From positions 1-59,954 of the forward strand of contig NZ_JAMGBG010000146.1 in the NCBI RefSeq assembly GCF_023516595.1: DNA of 59,954 nucleotides, written 5' to 3'. This document shows, one piece after another, positions 43,473-51,576 of the stretch (positions are counted from its first letter, which is position 1; each line of letters starts with the position of its first letter). Below the pieces are notes generated by a model. The model saw nothing but the letters and a program-made list of their open reading frames with translations. It did not search any database and was not told where the DNA came from. Source of the DNA: Streptomyces neyagawaensis (GTDB taxonomy: Bacteria; Actinomycetota; Actinomycetes; Streptomycetales; Streptomycetaceae). A program made the position numbers and the translations under genes.

Positions 43473-46400
43473 TCTGCCGCAGGGCGAAGCGTTCCGAGAG
43501 CGCGGTCAACGTCTCGTTGAGCCGGTCGATGTCCTCGTCGGAGTGAAGCGCCGTGATCTGGATGCGCAAGCCGACAAGGTCGTGAGGGACGAGAGGGTAG
43601 GCCGCGAGCGTCACATAGATGCCGTGGTCCCACAGGAATCCGGCGACCGCTCCCAGGTCCGACGCGTTGACGAGCGGGATTTCGACGATCGGCAGCCGAT
43701 GGACACTCGGCGTGTCCAGACCGAGGCCGAGGACGTGATCGAGCACCCGTACGGTCTTGCGGTGCAGATCGGCGCGGATCGCGTCCCCACGGCGGTCGTT
43801 GACCTCCAGACCGGCGAGCGTCGTGGCGAGGGAGGCGGTCGGCGAGGGGCCGGAGAACAGATAGGGAGCCGCAGCGGTCTTCAGATGGTTCTTGAGCCAA
43901 GTGGGCAGTGCGATGAAGGCCAGCATCGAGGAGTAAGCGTTGGAGAAGCCGCCGACGAGCACGATGCCGTCGTAGGTCTCGCCCATGTGCCGGACCACGC
44001 CGTTGCCGCGGGACCCGTAGGGGCACAGCTCGTCCGCCTTCCGCTCCCCGATGACGCCGAAACCGTGTGTGTCGTCGATGTACAGCGTCGCGCCCCGGTC
44101 CCGGCAGACGCCGACCAGTTCGGGCAGGGCAGGCATGTTTCCCGTCATGCGGTCGACGCCGTCCAGGCAGACAAGCCGGGACCTGCCGGACGGTACGGCC
44201 CGCAGCAGATCGTCGAGCTGGTCCGGCCGGTCGGCGTGGAACCGCTGCAGCGTCGCCCCCTGGCCCTGGGCCGACACACATCCGTCATACACCGTCCGGT
44301 GCGCCGTGGCCTCGACGAACACGTACCCCTGGCCGGTGAGGACGGGGATCACCGAGGCGTGGATCAGGTTGGACGTGGGCAGGAGCAGCGTGTCCGGCGC
44401 CCCGAGCAGCCCGGTGAGCCTCTCCTCGATCTCGAGGTAGAGCCGTGGGCTGCCGAGCAGCCGGGGCCAGCTGGGGTGCGTTCCCCAGTGACGGACGGCG
44501 GGCTCGATCGCGCCGATGATCTCGGGGCCCCAGTCGAAGCCGAGGTAGTTGCAGGAGGCGAAGTCGATCAGCCAGTGATCTCCGCTGCGGATGTGCCGGC
44601 CGAGCACTTCGTCCATGACCGCGTCGCTCATGGGGCTCGTCTGCCGCAGGTGCTCGAGGTCGCCCCAGCGTGGATCACGCCGTGTTCGCGGGGGTTCGGC
44701 GGCGGTGGTTCCGGGCTTGGCCGTGCGCTCCTCGCGCTCCTCGTCCGCCGCTGTCCGGTCGTCCGCGCCCGGCTCGCCTCCGACGGGCCGGGTTCCGCCC
44801 GGTGCCGTGCGCGCTCGTATGCCTCGGGGCCCCCGTGCCGCCGCGCCGCTGTCTCGCGGCGACGACTGGGCTTCGTTGCGCTGCCGCAGGACGACTTCGC
44901 TCTGTGCCACCGTCATCGGCCGTGCGAACAGATATCCCTGCCCGAACCGGCAGCCGATACCGGCCAGCAGTTCGCGCTGGGCCGGCTCCTCGATTCCCTC
45001 GGCGATCACCTCAAGGCCGAGCGTGTCGGCTATGTGGACGATCCCCTCGACGAGTGCCACCTGCTGGGGATCCCGCGTGATGTCGTCGATGAATGTCTTG
45101 TCGATCTTGAGTACGTCGAGGGGGAATTCCCGGAGATAGCGCAGCGAGGAGAATCCGGTGCCGAAGGCGTCGACGGCGATGCGTACGCCGAGGTCTTTCA
45201 GCGCCCGTATGAGCGCGTCGATCTGGTCGTCCCGCTGTATGAGCACCGACTCGGTGAGCTCCAGCTGCAGCGAGCCCGGTACCAGGCCCGGTGTGTCGAG
45301 CGCCTTGCCCACCTCGTCCAGAAAGCCCGCGTCCCGGAACTGGCGGGCGGACACATTGACGCTGAGGTACGGCGGCGCCGACCGCTGGGTCTGGTGCTGC
45401 AGGCGCGCGATGTCGGACGAGGCCTTCTGCAGGACCCAGGCGCCCAGCAGCGTGATGTGTCCGGTCTCCTCGGCAAGGGAGATGAACTGCTGCGGCGGGA
45501 GCAGACCGCGCCGGGTGTGCTCCCAGCGGGCCAGTGCCTCGAAGCCGACGACATCGCCCACGATGATGTCCACGACCGGCTGGTACCGCAGGGCGAACTC
45601 CTCCCTGGCGATCGCGCGGTCCAGGTGCGCCTGCAGGTCGTGCCGTTCCATCATGCGGACACGCAACTGGGACTGGAAGCGGCGCCACTGGCGCTTCCCC
45701 GCGGCCTTGGCCGCGTACAGGGCCAGATCGGCGTGGGCCAGCAGTTCCTCGGCGTCCTCGCTGTCCATCGCCGTGGCCACGCCCACGCTGGCCGAGACGC
45801 TCACCGAATCCTCGGACAACTGGAAGGGCCGGTTGAGGGTATGGATCACCTGCGCGGCCAACAGCTCGGCATCGAGGGGTTGCTTCGCGTCCTCCATCAG
45901 CACCGCGAACTCGTCACCGCCCAGTCGCGCCGCGGTGTCGGTGCGGCGCAGCGTCTCCGACAGGCGCTCTCCCACGGCGCCGAGGAGCCGGTCGCCGACC
46001 GAGTGGCCCAGCGTGTCGTTGACGAGCTTGAAGTCGTCCAGGTCGATGAAGAGCAGGCAGGTGAGAGTCGACTCGCGGCGGCCGCGCAGCATCGCGCGCT
46101 CGGTCCGCTCCAGCAGCAGCGTCCGGTTGGGCAGGCCGGTCAGTGGATCGTGAAAGGCCCGCTGCGTGAGTTCATGCTCCAGTTGGCGCTGTTCGGTCAC
46201 GTCCCGCAGCGTGACGACAGTGCCGTTGACGGTCTTGTCGTGCCGCAGGTCGCGGCACCGCACCTCCACCTCGATGCGCCCGCTGTCACGTAACACCCAC
46301 CAGTGGTCATGAGCCTCCTGTCGCCCGCTGTCCCGCATGGCCGTCAGTGCCCGGTTCGCCCGATGGCGATCCCGGGGGTCCACCAGTTCCCGCAGCGCCG

Positions 46401-48042
46401 TACCGATCAGCCGGTCGATGCCGAACATGGCTTCCGCGGAGGGACTGGCATACCGAACGGTGGTGTCGTCGTCGACGATGAGGATGACGTCCGAGGCGTT
46501 GTGCACCAGTGTGCGAAAGTACGCCTCGCTCTCCTTCCGAGTGATCTCCTGCCGGAGCCCGATGCGTTCCGTCGCCAGCCCCGCGTGCGAGGCCAGGATC
46601 TCCAGCGAGCCGCGCATGTCGGTGAGCCGACGCTCGGGTCCCGCCACCAGCAGCACGCCCGGAAGCTCACAGCCGGCCGGCCGGTCGGATTGGATCATGG
46701 GGCACAGCAGTGCAGTCGGCAGATCACCGAGTTCGGTGGCGATGCGCGGCCCGAGCGCGGCGACGGGGACCATGAGCGTGTGGTGGAGGGCGAGGCCGTC
46801 CGGCCCGTCCTCGGGGGTCGCACCGGTGCCCGTGACGGGCCCGTCGCCGGGTCTGTCGGGGGACCGGTCCTGGAGCGCGTACAGGTCCTGGGCCTGCTTG
46901 GCCGACAGCAGCATGGACCCGTGCCGGACCTTCGGCCCGAACAGTGAGGTGACCGCCGTGTCGCAGGACTGCGCGATCTCCTGCGGTCTTTCCGCCGCCA
47001 CCAGTGAAGCGGTCGCGGCGCGCAGTGCCAGTTCACGCGCCACGGCCTTGCGGTGGGCCACGATCATGCCCCCGAGACGGAAGATCACCAACAGGAACAG
47101 GGCACTGGAGAAGGCCGCGAACCCCGTCGTGTCGGAAACGGTGCCCACCTGCCCCTCGTAGAGCAGGATCCCGGGCGCGACCAGTGTGGCCGCGGCGAGC
47201 AGCACGAGCCGGGGCCACGGCGGGCGCAGTGAGTGCGGCTGAGACACGGACGCGGTCAGCGCCGCCATGGAGGGGTGCAGCGCTGCCAGCCCCCACGCCG
47301 CGTAGAGGACGATCCAACCGGAGTCCAGCAGCGTGCCGGCCCGCCGTGCCCCGTTGAGCTGGAGGATCCCGTAGGCGATGTCGAGACCGAGCAGCGTGAC
47401 CGTGCCGAGGACGAGGAGCTGCACGGCGCGGTTGCCGCCGGGAAGCGGGGTGGGGGCGAGCAGCCGGGCCAGCATCGCCAGCAGCAGTACGTCGCCGAGC
47501 GGGTAGGCGATGCTGATCGCGCGCTGCTGCCAGCTCAGGCCCTCCAGCCGGTCGGGCGGCCGCACGAGATAGACCCAGACCGGCAGGGCGAGTCCGGCGG
47601 TGATGATCAGCGCGTCCAGCAGGCTGGGCAGGTCACGGTCCACCCAGCGGTACCGGACGAGGCCGAACAGTCCAGCCGCCAGGAGTGGGTACACGGCGAG
47701 ATGGCACGCGTCCGCCAGCGAGGGGAACGGATGGGGTGCGCGGAAGTACGCCTCCTGCGCGTTGTAGTAGGTATCGCCCGCGGACAAGGCCAACAGCCCG
47801 GCGGCCAGCATCCACCAGGGCCAGCGGTGCGCGGGCCGGTGGATGTGTGCTCCGGTGAGGATGGCGGCGGCACCGGCCAGCCCGATCACAGGCCAGAGCG
47901 GGGCGCGTGCCGCGGGGGTGGTCATGTACAGGCTGGTGGCGATCCCGACCAACGCGATGTACACGGCCATCAGCCGGTGGGCCAGCAGCAACGCCAAGCG
48001 CCTCCCTGCGTTGAAGGGCACCGGGCCGCCAACACGCGGCAA
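43465..48042 (-). CDS. Membrane GGDEF-EAL protein fused to alpha-oxoamine-synthase-like domain
   Basis: 1525 residues. About ten hydrophobic segments (25-325) are followed by a GAF-like region (345-495), PAS (505-620), GGDEF (708-712, with RxxD inhibitory site at 699-702), EAL (835-837), a charged disordered linker (about 1055-1130) and a BioF/KAPA-synthase-like domain (about 1135-1525). In the EAL domain the usual DDFGTG is DAFGTG (958-963), so one metal-binding Asp is lost. The last domain keeps FASCNYLGF, His1248 and DDTHGFGVIGE, but where PLP enzymes have Lys (TFGKGFG in BioF) it has Asn1368 (GFSNAYSS). The frame is open throughout. The start is uncertain: TTG at 48042 or one nearer 47997 behind GGGAGG. 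It lies 84 bp after galE on the same strand. Confidence 0.88.
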   Translation of the reverse strand: MPRVGGPVPFNAGRRLALLLAHRLMAVYIALVGIATSLYMTTPAARAPLWPVIGLAGAAAILTGAHIHRPAHRWPWWMLAAGLLALSAGDTYYNAQEAYFRAPHPFPSLADACHLAVYPLLAAGLFGLVRYRWVDRDLPSLLDALIITAGLALPVWVYLVRPPDRLEGLSWQQRAISIAYPLGDVLLLAMLARLLAPTPLPGGNRAVQLLVLGTVTLLGLDIAYGILQLNGARRAGTLLDSGWIVLYAAWGLAALHPSMAALTASVSQPHSLRPPWPRLVLLAAATLVAPGILLYEGQVGTVSDTTGFAAFSSALFLLVIFRLGGMIVAHRKAVARELALRAATASLVAAERPQEIAQSCDTAVTSLFGPKVRHGSMLLSAKQAQDLYALQDRSPDRPGDGPVTGTGATPEDGPDGLALHHTLMVPVAALGPRIATELGDLPTALLCPMIQSDRPAGCELPGVLLVAGPERRLTDMRGSLEILASHAGLATERIGLRQEITRKESEAYFRTLVHNASDVILIVDDDTTVRYASPSAEAMFGIDRLIGTALRELVDPRDRHRANRALTAMRDSGRQEAHDHWWVLRDSGRIEVEVRCRDLRHDKTVNGTVVTLRDVTEQRQLEHELTQRAFHDPLTGLPNRTLLLERTERAMLRGRRESTLTCLLFIDLDDFKLVNDTLGHSVGDRLLGAVGERLSETLRRTDTAARLGGDEFAVLMEDAKQPLDAELLAAQVIHTLNRPFQLSEDSVSVSASVGVATAMDSEDAEELLAHADLALYAAKAAGKRQWRRFQSQLRVRMMERHDLQAHLDRAIAREEFALRYQPVVDIIVGDVVGFEALARWEHTRRGLLPPQQFISLAEETGHITLLGAWVLQKASSDIARLQHQTQRSAPPYLSVNVSARQFRDAGFLDEVGKALDTPGLVPGSLQLELTESVLIQRDDQIDALIRALKDLGVRIAVDAFGTGFSSLRYLREFPLDVLKIDKTFIDDITRDPQQVALVEGIVHIADTLGLEVIAEGIEEPAQRELLAGIGCRFGQGYLFARPMTVAQSEVVLRQRNEAQSSPRDSGAAARGPRGIRARTAPGGTRPVGGEPGADDRTAADEEREERTAKPGTTAAEPPRTRRDPRWGDLEHLRQTSPMSDAVMDEVLGRHIRSGDHWLIDFASCNYLGFDWGPEIIGAIEPAVRHWGTHPSWPRLLGSPRLYLEIEERLTGLLGAPDTLLLPTSNLIHASVIPVLTGQGYVFVEATAHRTVYDGCVSAQGQGATLQRFHADRPDQLDDLLRAVPSGRSRLVCLDGVDRMTGNMPALPELVGVCRDRGATLYIDDTHGFGVIGERKADELCPYGSRGNGVVRHMGETYDGIVLVGGFSNAYSSMLAFIALPTWLKNHLKTAAAPYLFSGPSPTASLATTLAGLEVNDRRGDAIRADLHRKTVRVLDHVLGLGLDTPSVHRLPIVEIPLVNASDLGAVAGFLWDHGIYVTLAAYPLVPHDLVGLRIQITALHSDEDIDRLNETLTALSERFALRQIS

Positions 48043-48126
48043 CCTGTGCCTTTCTAGATCGTAGGCAGACGGGCGCCGGGCTGCATCTCGTCACCGACGT
48101 GGCGACGAACCCGTCGGCGGGCTGTC

Positions 48127-49182
48127 CTACCGCTTCAGGTTCGGCCGCCGGGCAGAGCCCGCGTAGCCGTAGGGGTTGAGCTGCTGGAACCGCCAGGCGT
48201 CCCGGCACATGTCGGCGAGGTCCCGGCTGGGGCGCCAGCCCCAGGCGCGCGTCACGGCGGTCGCGTCGGCGACGAGTTCGGCCACGTCGCCGGGGCGGCG
48301 GGCCGTGACCTCGTACGGAATGGGCCTGCCGCACGCCTCGGAGAACGTGGCGACGACGTCGAGGACCGAGCTGCCCATGCCGACGCCCAGGTTGTACACA
48401 TACATGCCTGGTCCGTCGGCGAGGTGGTCGAGCGCGACGCGGTGGGCCTCGACGGTGTCCACGACGTGGAGGTAGTCGCGGATCGCGGTCCCGTCGGGCG
48501 TGGGGTAGTCGGCGCCGAACACGCGGACCCGCTCCCGTCGGCCGATGGCCACCTGGGCCACGTACGGCATCAGGTTCTCGGGGGTGCGGCAGGGGTCCTC
48601 GCCGAGCAGCCCGCTGGGGTGGGCGCCGGCCGGGTTGAAGTACCGCAGGCACAGCACGGTGTATTCGGGGCACCGGCGGCAGACGTCGGCGAGGATCTGT
48701 TCGCAGGTCCACTTGGACGCCGCGTAGGGATTGGTGGGCCGGGCCGGGGTGGCCTCGTCCAGCAGTCCGGATCCGGCGTCGCCGTAGATCGAGCAGGAGG
48801 ACGAGAACACGAGCTGGTGCACACCGTGCTCATGCATGACCCGGAGCAGGGCGGTCGTGCCGCCGACGTTGGTGTCGTAGTACTCGACGGGCATCCGTGT
48901 CGACTCGCCCACTGCCTTGCGCGCGGCAAAGTGCACGACGGCGTCCACTGAGTGGCGGTCGAAGACGGCCGAGAGAGCGTGTCGATCACGGATGTCCAGC
49001 TCATAGATGGCACCGACGAAACGGCCGGCGATCCGTTCGACGCGGGTGAGGACCTGCGGGGTGCTGTTGGAGTAGTTGTCCACCACGATCAGCTCGTAGC
49101 CGTGGTCGAGGAGTTCGACGCAGGCGTGACTGCCGATGAAGCCGGCTCCGCCGGTGACGAGGACCGTGGATGGTGCGCTCAT
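48127..49182 (-). CDS. galE: UDP-glucose 4-epimerase
   Basis: 351 residues. Interconverts UDP-glucose and UDP-galactose. TVLVTGGAGFIGSHACVELL, VVDNYSNSTPQVLTRV, VVHFAARKAVGEST, SSSCSIYGD, NPYAASKWTCEQIL (Tyr/Lys), LRYFNPAGAHPSG, TPDGTAIRDYLHVVD are all classic GalE. ATG at 49182 gives the usual N-terminus with a modest GAAGAAG site; GTG at 49224 overlaps the upstream small gene as GTGA and would add 14 residues. Second gene of the operon from promoter D. Confidence 0.94.
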   Translation of the reverse strand: MSAPSTVLVTGGAGFIGSHACVELLDHGYELIVVDNYSNSTPQVLTRVERIAGRFVGAIYELDIRDRHALSAVFDRHSVDAVVHFAARKAVGESTRMPVEYYDTNVGGTTALLRVMHEHGVHQLVFSSSCSIYGDAGSGLLDEATPARPTNPYAASKWTCEQILADVCRRCPEYTVLCLRYFNPAGAHPSGLLGEDPCRTPENLMPYVAQVAIGRRERVRVFGADYPTPDGTAIRDYLHVVDTVEAHRVALDHLADGPGMYVYNLGVGMGSSVLDVVATFSEACGRPIPYEVTARRPGDVAELVADATAVTRAWGWRPSRDLADMCRDAWRFQQLNPYGYAGSARRPNLKR

Positions 49183-49220
49183 GGGCGTGGCTTCTTCGTG
49201 CGCGTGGCGTCGGTCCGAGT

Positions 49221-49487
49221 TCACCGCACCTCACCGGCCCGTGTCGGCGGCGTAGCCGGGGGGAAGCACGGCAGACCGGTGAGCACCGCGATCGAGAGGA
49301 GCATCAGTCCGGTGACGGGCGGGCGGGGGAGCGGCGCGAAGGGCGTCGGACGGACGGCGGGGACCGGGTACGGACGCCCGAGGACAGGGTTGCTGGTGGT
49401 GATCCGGACGACGTCGGGGCCCGAGATCCGAGCAGGCCGACGCTCCACCCCGGGAAGATCCGCCGAAGTCGGTTCCTTACGCGTCAT
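49221..49487 (-). CDS. Small hypothetical protein with one hydrophobic segment
   Basis: 88 residues, no family recognised. A polar, proline-rich N-terminal 55 residues precede one hydrophobic stretch (GLMLLSIAVLTGLPCF) and a short proline-rich end. The ATG at 49487 has AGGAG about ten bases upstream, directly below promoter D, and its stop overlaps a possible galE start by GTGA. These signals argue that it is a real gene and the first of the galE operon. It may be a small membrane accessory protein. Confidence 0.6.
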   Translation of the reverse strand: MTRKEPTSADLPGVERRPARISGPDVVRITTSNPVLGRPYPVPAVRPTPFAPLPRPPVTGLMLLSIAVLTGLPCFPPATPPTRAGEVR

Positions 49488-49525
49488 GGCGCGTCGCTCC
49501 TGAGTGCGTGACAGGCGAGCGACAC

Positions 49526-49579
49526 CGTATGTTTACGGCGTATATGTACGACTCTCCGCCTCTTGCGTCCGGGCGTCAA
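49526..49579 (-). promoter_or_regulatory. Polysaccharide promoter D with tandem-palindrome operator
   Basis: Read on the minus strand: -35 TTGACG (49579-49574), 17 bp, -10-like GAGAGT (49556-49551), then immediately the tandem palindromes, which on the plus strand are CGTATGTTTACG (49526-49537), one base, CGTATATGTACG (49539-49550). Same design as promoters A-C. It drives the small membrane gene and galE, and possibly the GGDEF-EAL fusion further down. Confidence 0.8.
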
Positions 49580-49740
49580 GGGCTGTGAGGGCAAGTCATT
49601 ACCGGGAGAGGGCGCGGAGGCGGTCCCGTCGCTCGTGTGCGGGTGTGTAGTCGACCCCGGTGCGGAGCGCGGACGCGGGCGGGGGCGGTGTGTCTTGGTT
49701 GCTTCATCCGTGCATTCCCGCTCGGTGCCCCCGCTCGTGA

Positions 49741-50604
49741 TCAGCGGCTCCGCCGCGACGTCACGGCGTGCGCCCCCGCGATGTGGTCCGTCAGCGCGAG
49801 GGAGGCGCTCGCCCGTCGGTAGGAGAGCTGGCCGACCCGGACGTAGAGGCAGTCGATGAGCATCAGCACCGAGTAGGTGGGCGCCGACGCTGCTCGTGCG
49901 GAAGCTGGTCTCCGAGGAGGACGAGATCAGGGGTACGTCGGCCGCGCGGGCCGGCGGCGAGCGCGGGTCGGCGGTCAGTGCGACGGTGGTGGCGCCGCGC
50001 TCCCTCGCCGGCTCGAACGGCTCGATCGTCTCGCGGGTGGCGCCGGAGTGGGAGATGCCGATCGCCACGTCCGCGGGGGTGAGGAGCGCGGCGGGCGTGG
50101 TGGCCGCGTGCATCTCGGTCCAGCCGCGCACCGCGCAGCCGATGCGGAACAGCCGGGTCTCCGTCTCCTGGGCGACCGCTCCGCTGCCGCCGACGCCGTA
50201 GACGTCGACGCGGCGGGCGCGACGGCCTGCGCGGCCCGCTCGACGGCGTCCAGGTCGATGCGGTCGATGGTCTGCTGGATGGCGCGCAGATCGGCGGTGC
50301 CGACGACCTGGACGACCCGCTCCAGGCTGTCGTCGGGGGAGATGTCCGGCCCGATCTCGGCACCGCCCCACTCGGAGGACTCACCGCGGTCGCGCTCATG
50401 GGCCGGCTCGATCAGCAGGCGCTGGTAGGAGTCCTGGCCGATGGCCCGCCAGAACCGGGTGACGGTGGCCTGGGAGGTGCCGGTGCGGCGGCCCAGCTCC
50501 GCGGCCGAGCGGTGGGTGACGGCGGCCGGATCCTCCAGGATCAGCTCGCCGACCTTCCGCAGGGAGCCGGCCAGCCGGGGCAGCTCGGTGCGGATCAGGG
50601 TCGC
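49741..50604 (-). pseudogene. RpiR/MurR-family phosphosugar-responsive regulator, frameshifted
   Basis: Three frames must be joined to read the protein. The HTH part (IRTELPRLAGSLRKVGELIL, AAELGRRTGTSQATVTRFWRA) runs to AVERAAQAVA, a shift near 50215-50225 leads into the SIS domain (RVDVYGVGGSGAVAQETETR, GISHSGATRETIEP), and a second shift near 49873-49885 restores VLMLIDCLYVRVGQLSYRRA up to the stop. The N-terminus has no start codon of its own and runs into the YVTN relic. This is a decayed copy of the common Streptomyces regulator, unless the shifts are sequencing errors. Confidence 0.8.
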
Positions 50605-50800
50605 GTGCCGCCGTCCGGGGTGAGCGCGAGCCCGGCCGGAACCCGGCCCACGGCGACCGTGCCGGTGACCTCGCCGCGCGCCACGTCGATCACACGGACG
50701 GAGTTCGACCCCTGATCGGCGGCGTACGCGGTACGGCCGTCGGCGCTGACCACCACCTCGCCCGGGTTGGCCCCGACCTTGATCTCGGTGCTCGCGTCAA
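50595..50800 (-). pseudogene. YVTN beta-propeller repeat remnant
   Basis: About 65 residues read as 1.5 propeller blades: EIKVGANPGEVVVSADGRTA, YAADQGSNSVRVIDVARGEV, TGTVAVGRVPAGLALTPDGG, then a stop. No signal peptide, start or remaining blades are present. It abuts the truncated RpiR gene, so this is a deletion or recombination scar. The promoter of the following GNAT gene lies inside it on the other strand. Confidence 0.7.
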
Positions 50801-50806
50801 TAGGGT
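50779..50806 (+). promoter_or_regulatory. Sigma-70-type promoter for the GNAT gene
   Basis: TTGATC (50779-50784), 16 bp, TAGGGT (50801-50806). The -10 matches the Streptomyces TAGRRT form. The expected start near 50813 would give a leader of about 20-30 bases before the ATG at 50831 or 50843. Confidence 0.6.
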
Positions 50807-50830
50807 GGACATGGTCCGGTGGCGTGCCCG

Positions 50831-51340
50831 ATGATCTCCGGCATGATCCGGGCCGCCACTGTGAACGACGTCGCGGACATCCGCGCGATGATCCGCGAAC
50901 TCGCCGCGTACGAACGGGCGGTGGAGCAGGCCCGGGCGACCGAGGCGCAGCTCCGCGAGGCCCTGTTCGGTGAACGTCCCGCCGCGTACGCCCTGATCGC
51001 GGAGGACGAGGACACCGGCGGGACCGTGGGCTACGCCCTGTGGTTCCCCCGATTCTCCACCTGGACCGGCACGCGGGGCATGCACCTGGAGGACCTGTAC
51101 GTCCGGCCGACGGCACGGGGCGGCGGTTACGGCAAGGCCCTGCTCGCGTCGCTCGCCGCGATCTGCCGACGGGACGGCTTCGAGCGCTTCGAGTGGTGGG
51201 TCCTCGACTGGAACGAACCGGCGATCGGCTTCTACAAGTCGCTCGGCGCGGAACTGCTGGAGGAGTGGACGGTGTGCCGCCTGAGCGGCGCCCCCCTCGA
51301 CGACCTCGCGGCACAGGCTCCCGGCGCCGCTCAGCCGTAG
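50831..51340 (+). CDS. GNAT-family N-acetyltransferase
   Basis: About 169 residues. IRAATVNDVADIRAMIREL at the start, HLEDLYVRPTARGGGYGKALL (acetyl-CoA loop in RGGGYGKA) and WWVLDWNEPAIGFYKSLGA are the standard motifs of the spermidine/diamine-acetyltransferase-like branch, but the substrate is not certain. ATG 50831 and ATG 50843 are both possible starts; ribosome sites are weak. The gene converges with the small gene ending at 51331, overlapping it by 10 bp. Confidence 0.9.
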   Translation: MISGMIRAATVNDVADIRAMIRELAAYERAVEQARATEAQLREALFGERPAAYALIAEDEDTGGTVGYALWFPRFSTWTGTRGMHLEDLYVRPTARGGGYGKALLASLAAICRRDGFERFEWWVLDWNEPAIGFYKSLGAELLEEWTVCRLSGAPLDDLAAQAPGAAQP

Positions 51341-51576
51341 CGTGCGAAGAGGGCCTCCGGACAGGTCTCCAGACGCGTGAAGAGGACCGCGGGCGTCAGA
51401 TCACGGCGGCCCACCTCCCGCCACGGAACGGCGAGCTTCTCCGCGTCCGGCGCGAAGCTCGGCGCGTCCAGCGGTCGCCCGTACAGGTGGGAGGCGGGGT
51501 CCCCGGCCAAGGCCGTCGGCGCCTTCGCGTCCACCGTCACCGCCACCGGTTTCCCCTCGTCCGACGGACGGTTCAC
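51331..51576 (-). CDS. Small hypothetical protein downstream of Imm49-like gene
   Basis: 81 residues, unrecognised: VNRPSDEGKPVAVTVDAKAP, then SHLYGRPLDAPSFAPDAEKL and VGRRDLTPAVLFTRLETCPE. Soluble, with no signal or membrane segment. The GTG at 51576 overlaps the Imm49 stop as GTGA, so it is coupled to that gene and probably acts with it. Confidence 0.6.
   Translation of the reverse strand: MNRPSDEGKPVAVTVDAKAPTALAGDPASHLYGRPLDAPSFAPDAEKLAVPWREVGRRDLTPAVLFTRLETCPEALFARYG

Noticed and set aside
43465..44640. The synthase-like domain considered as a separate downstream gene
   Set aside because: No stop codon and no ribosome site with a start are seen between the EAL and synthase domains. The frame is continuous, so a fusion is the simpler reading.
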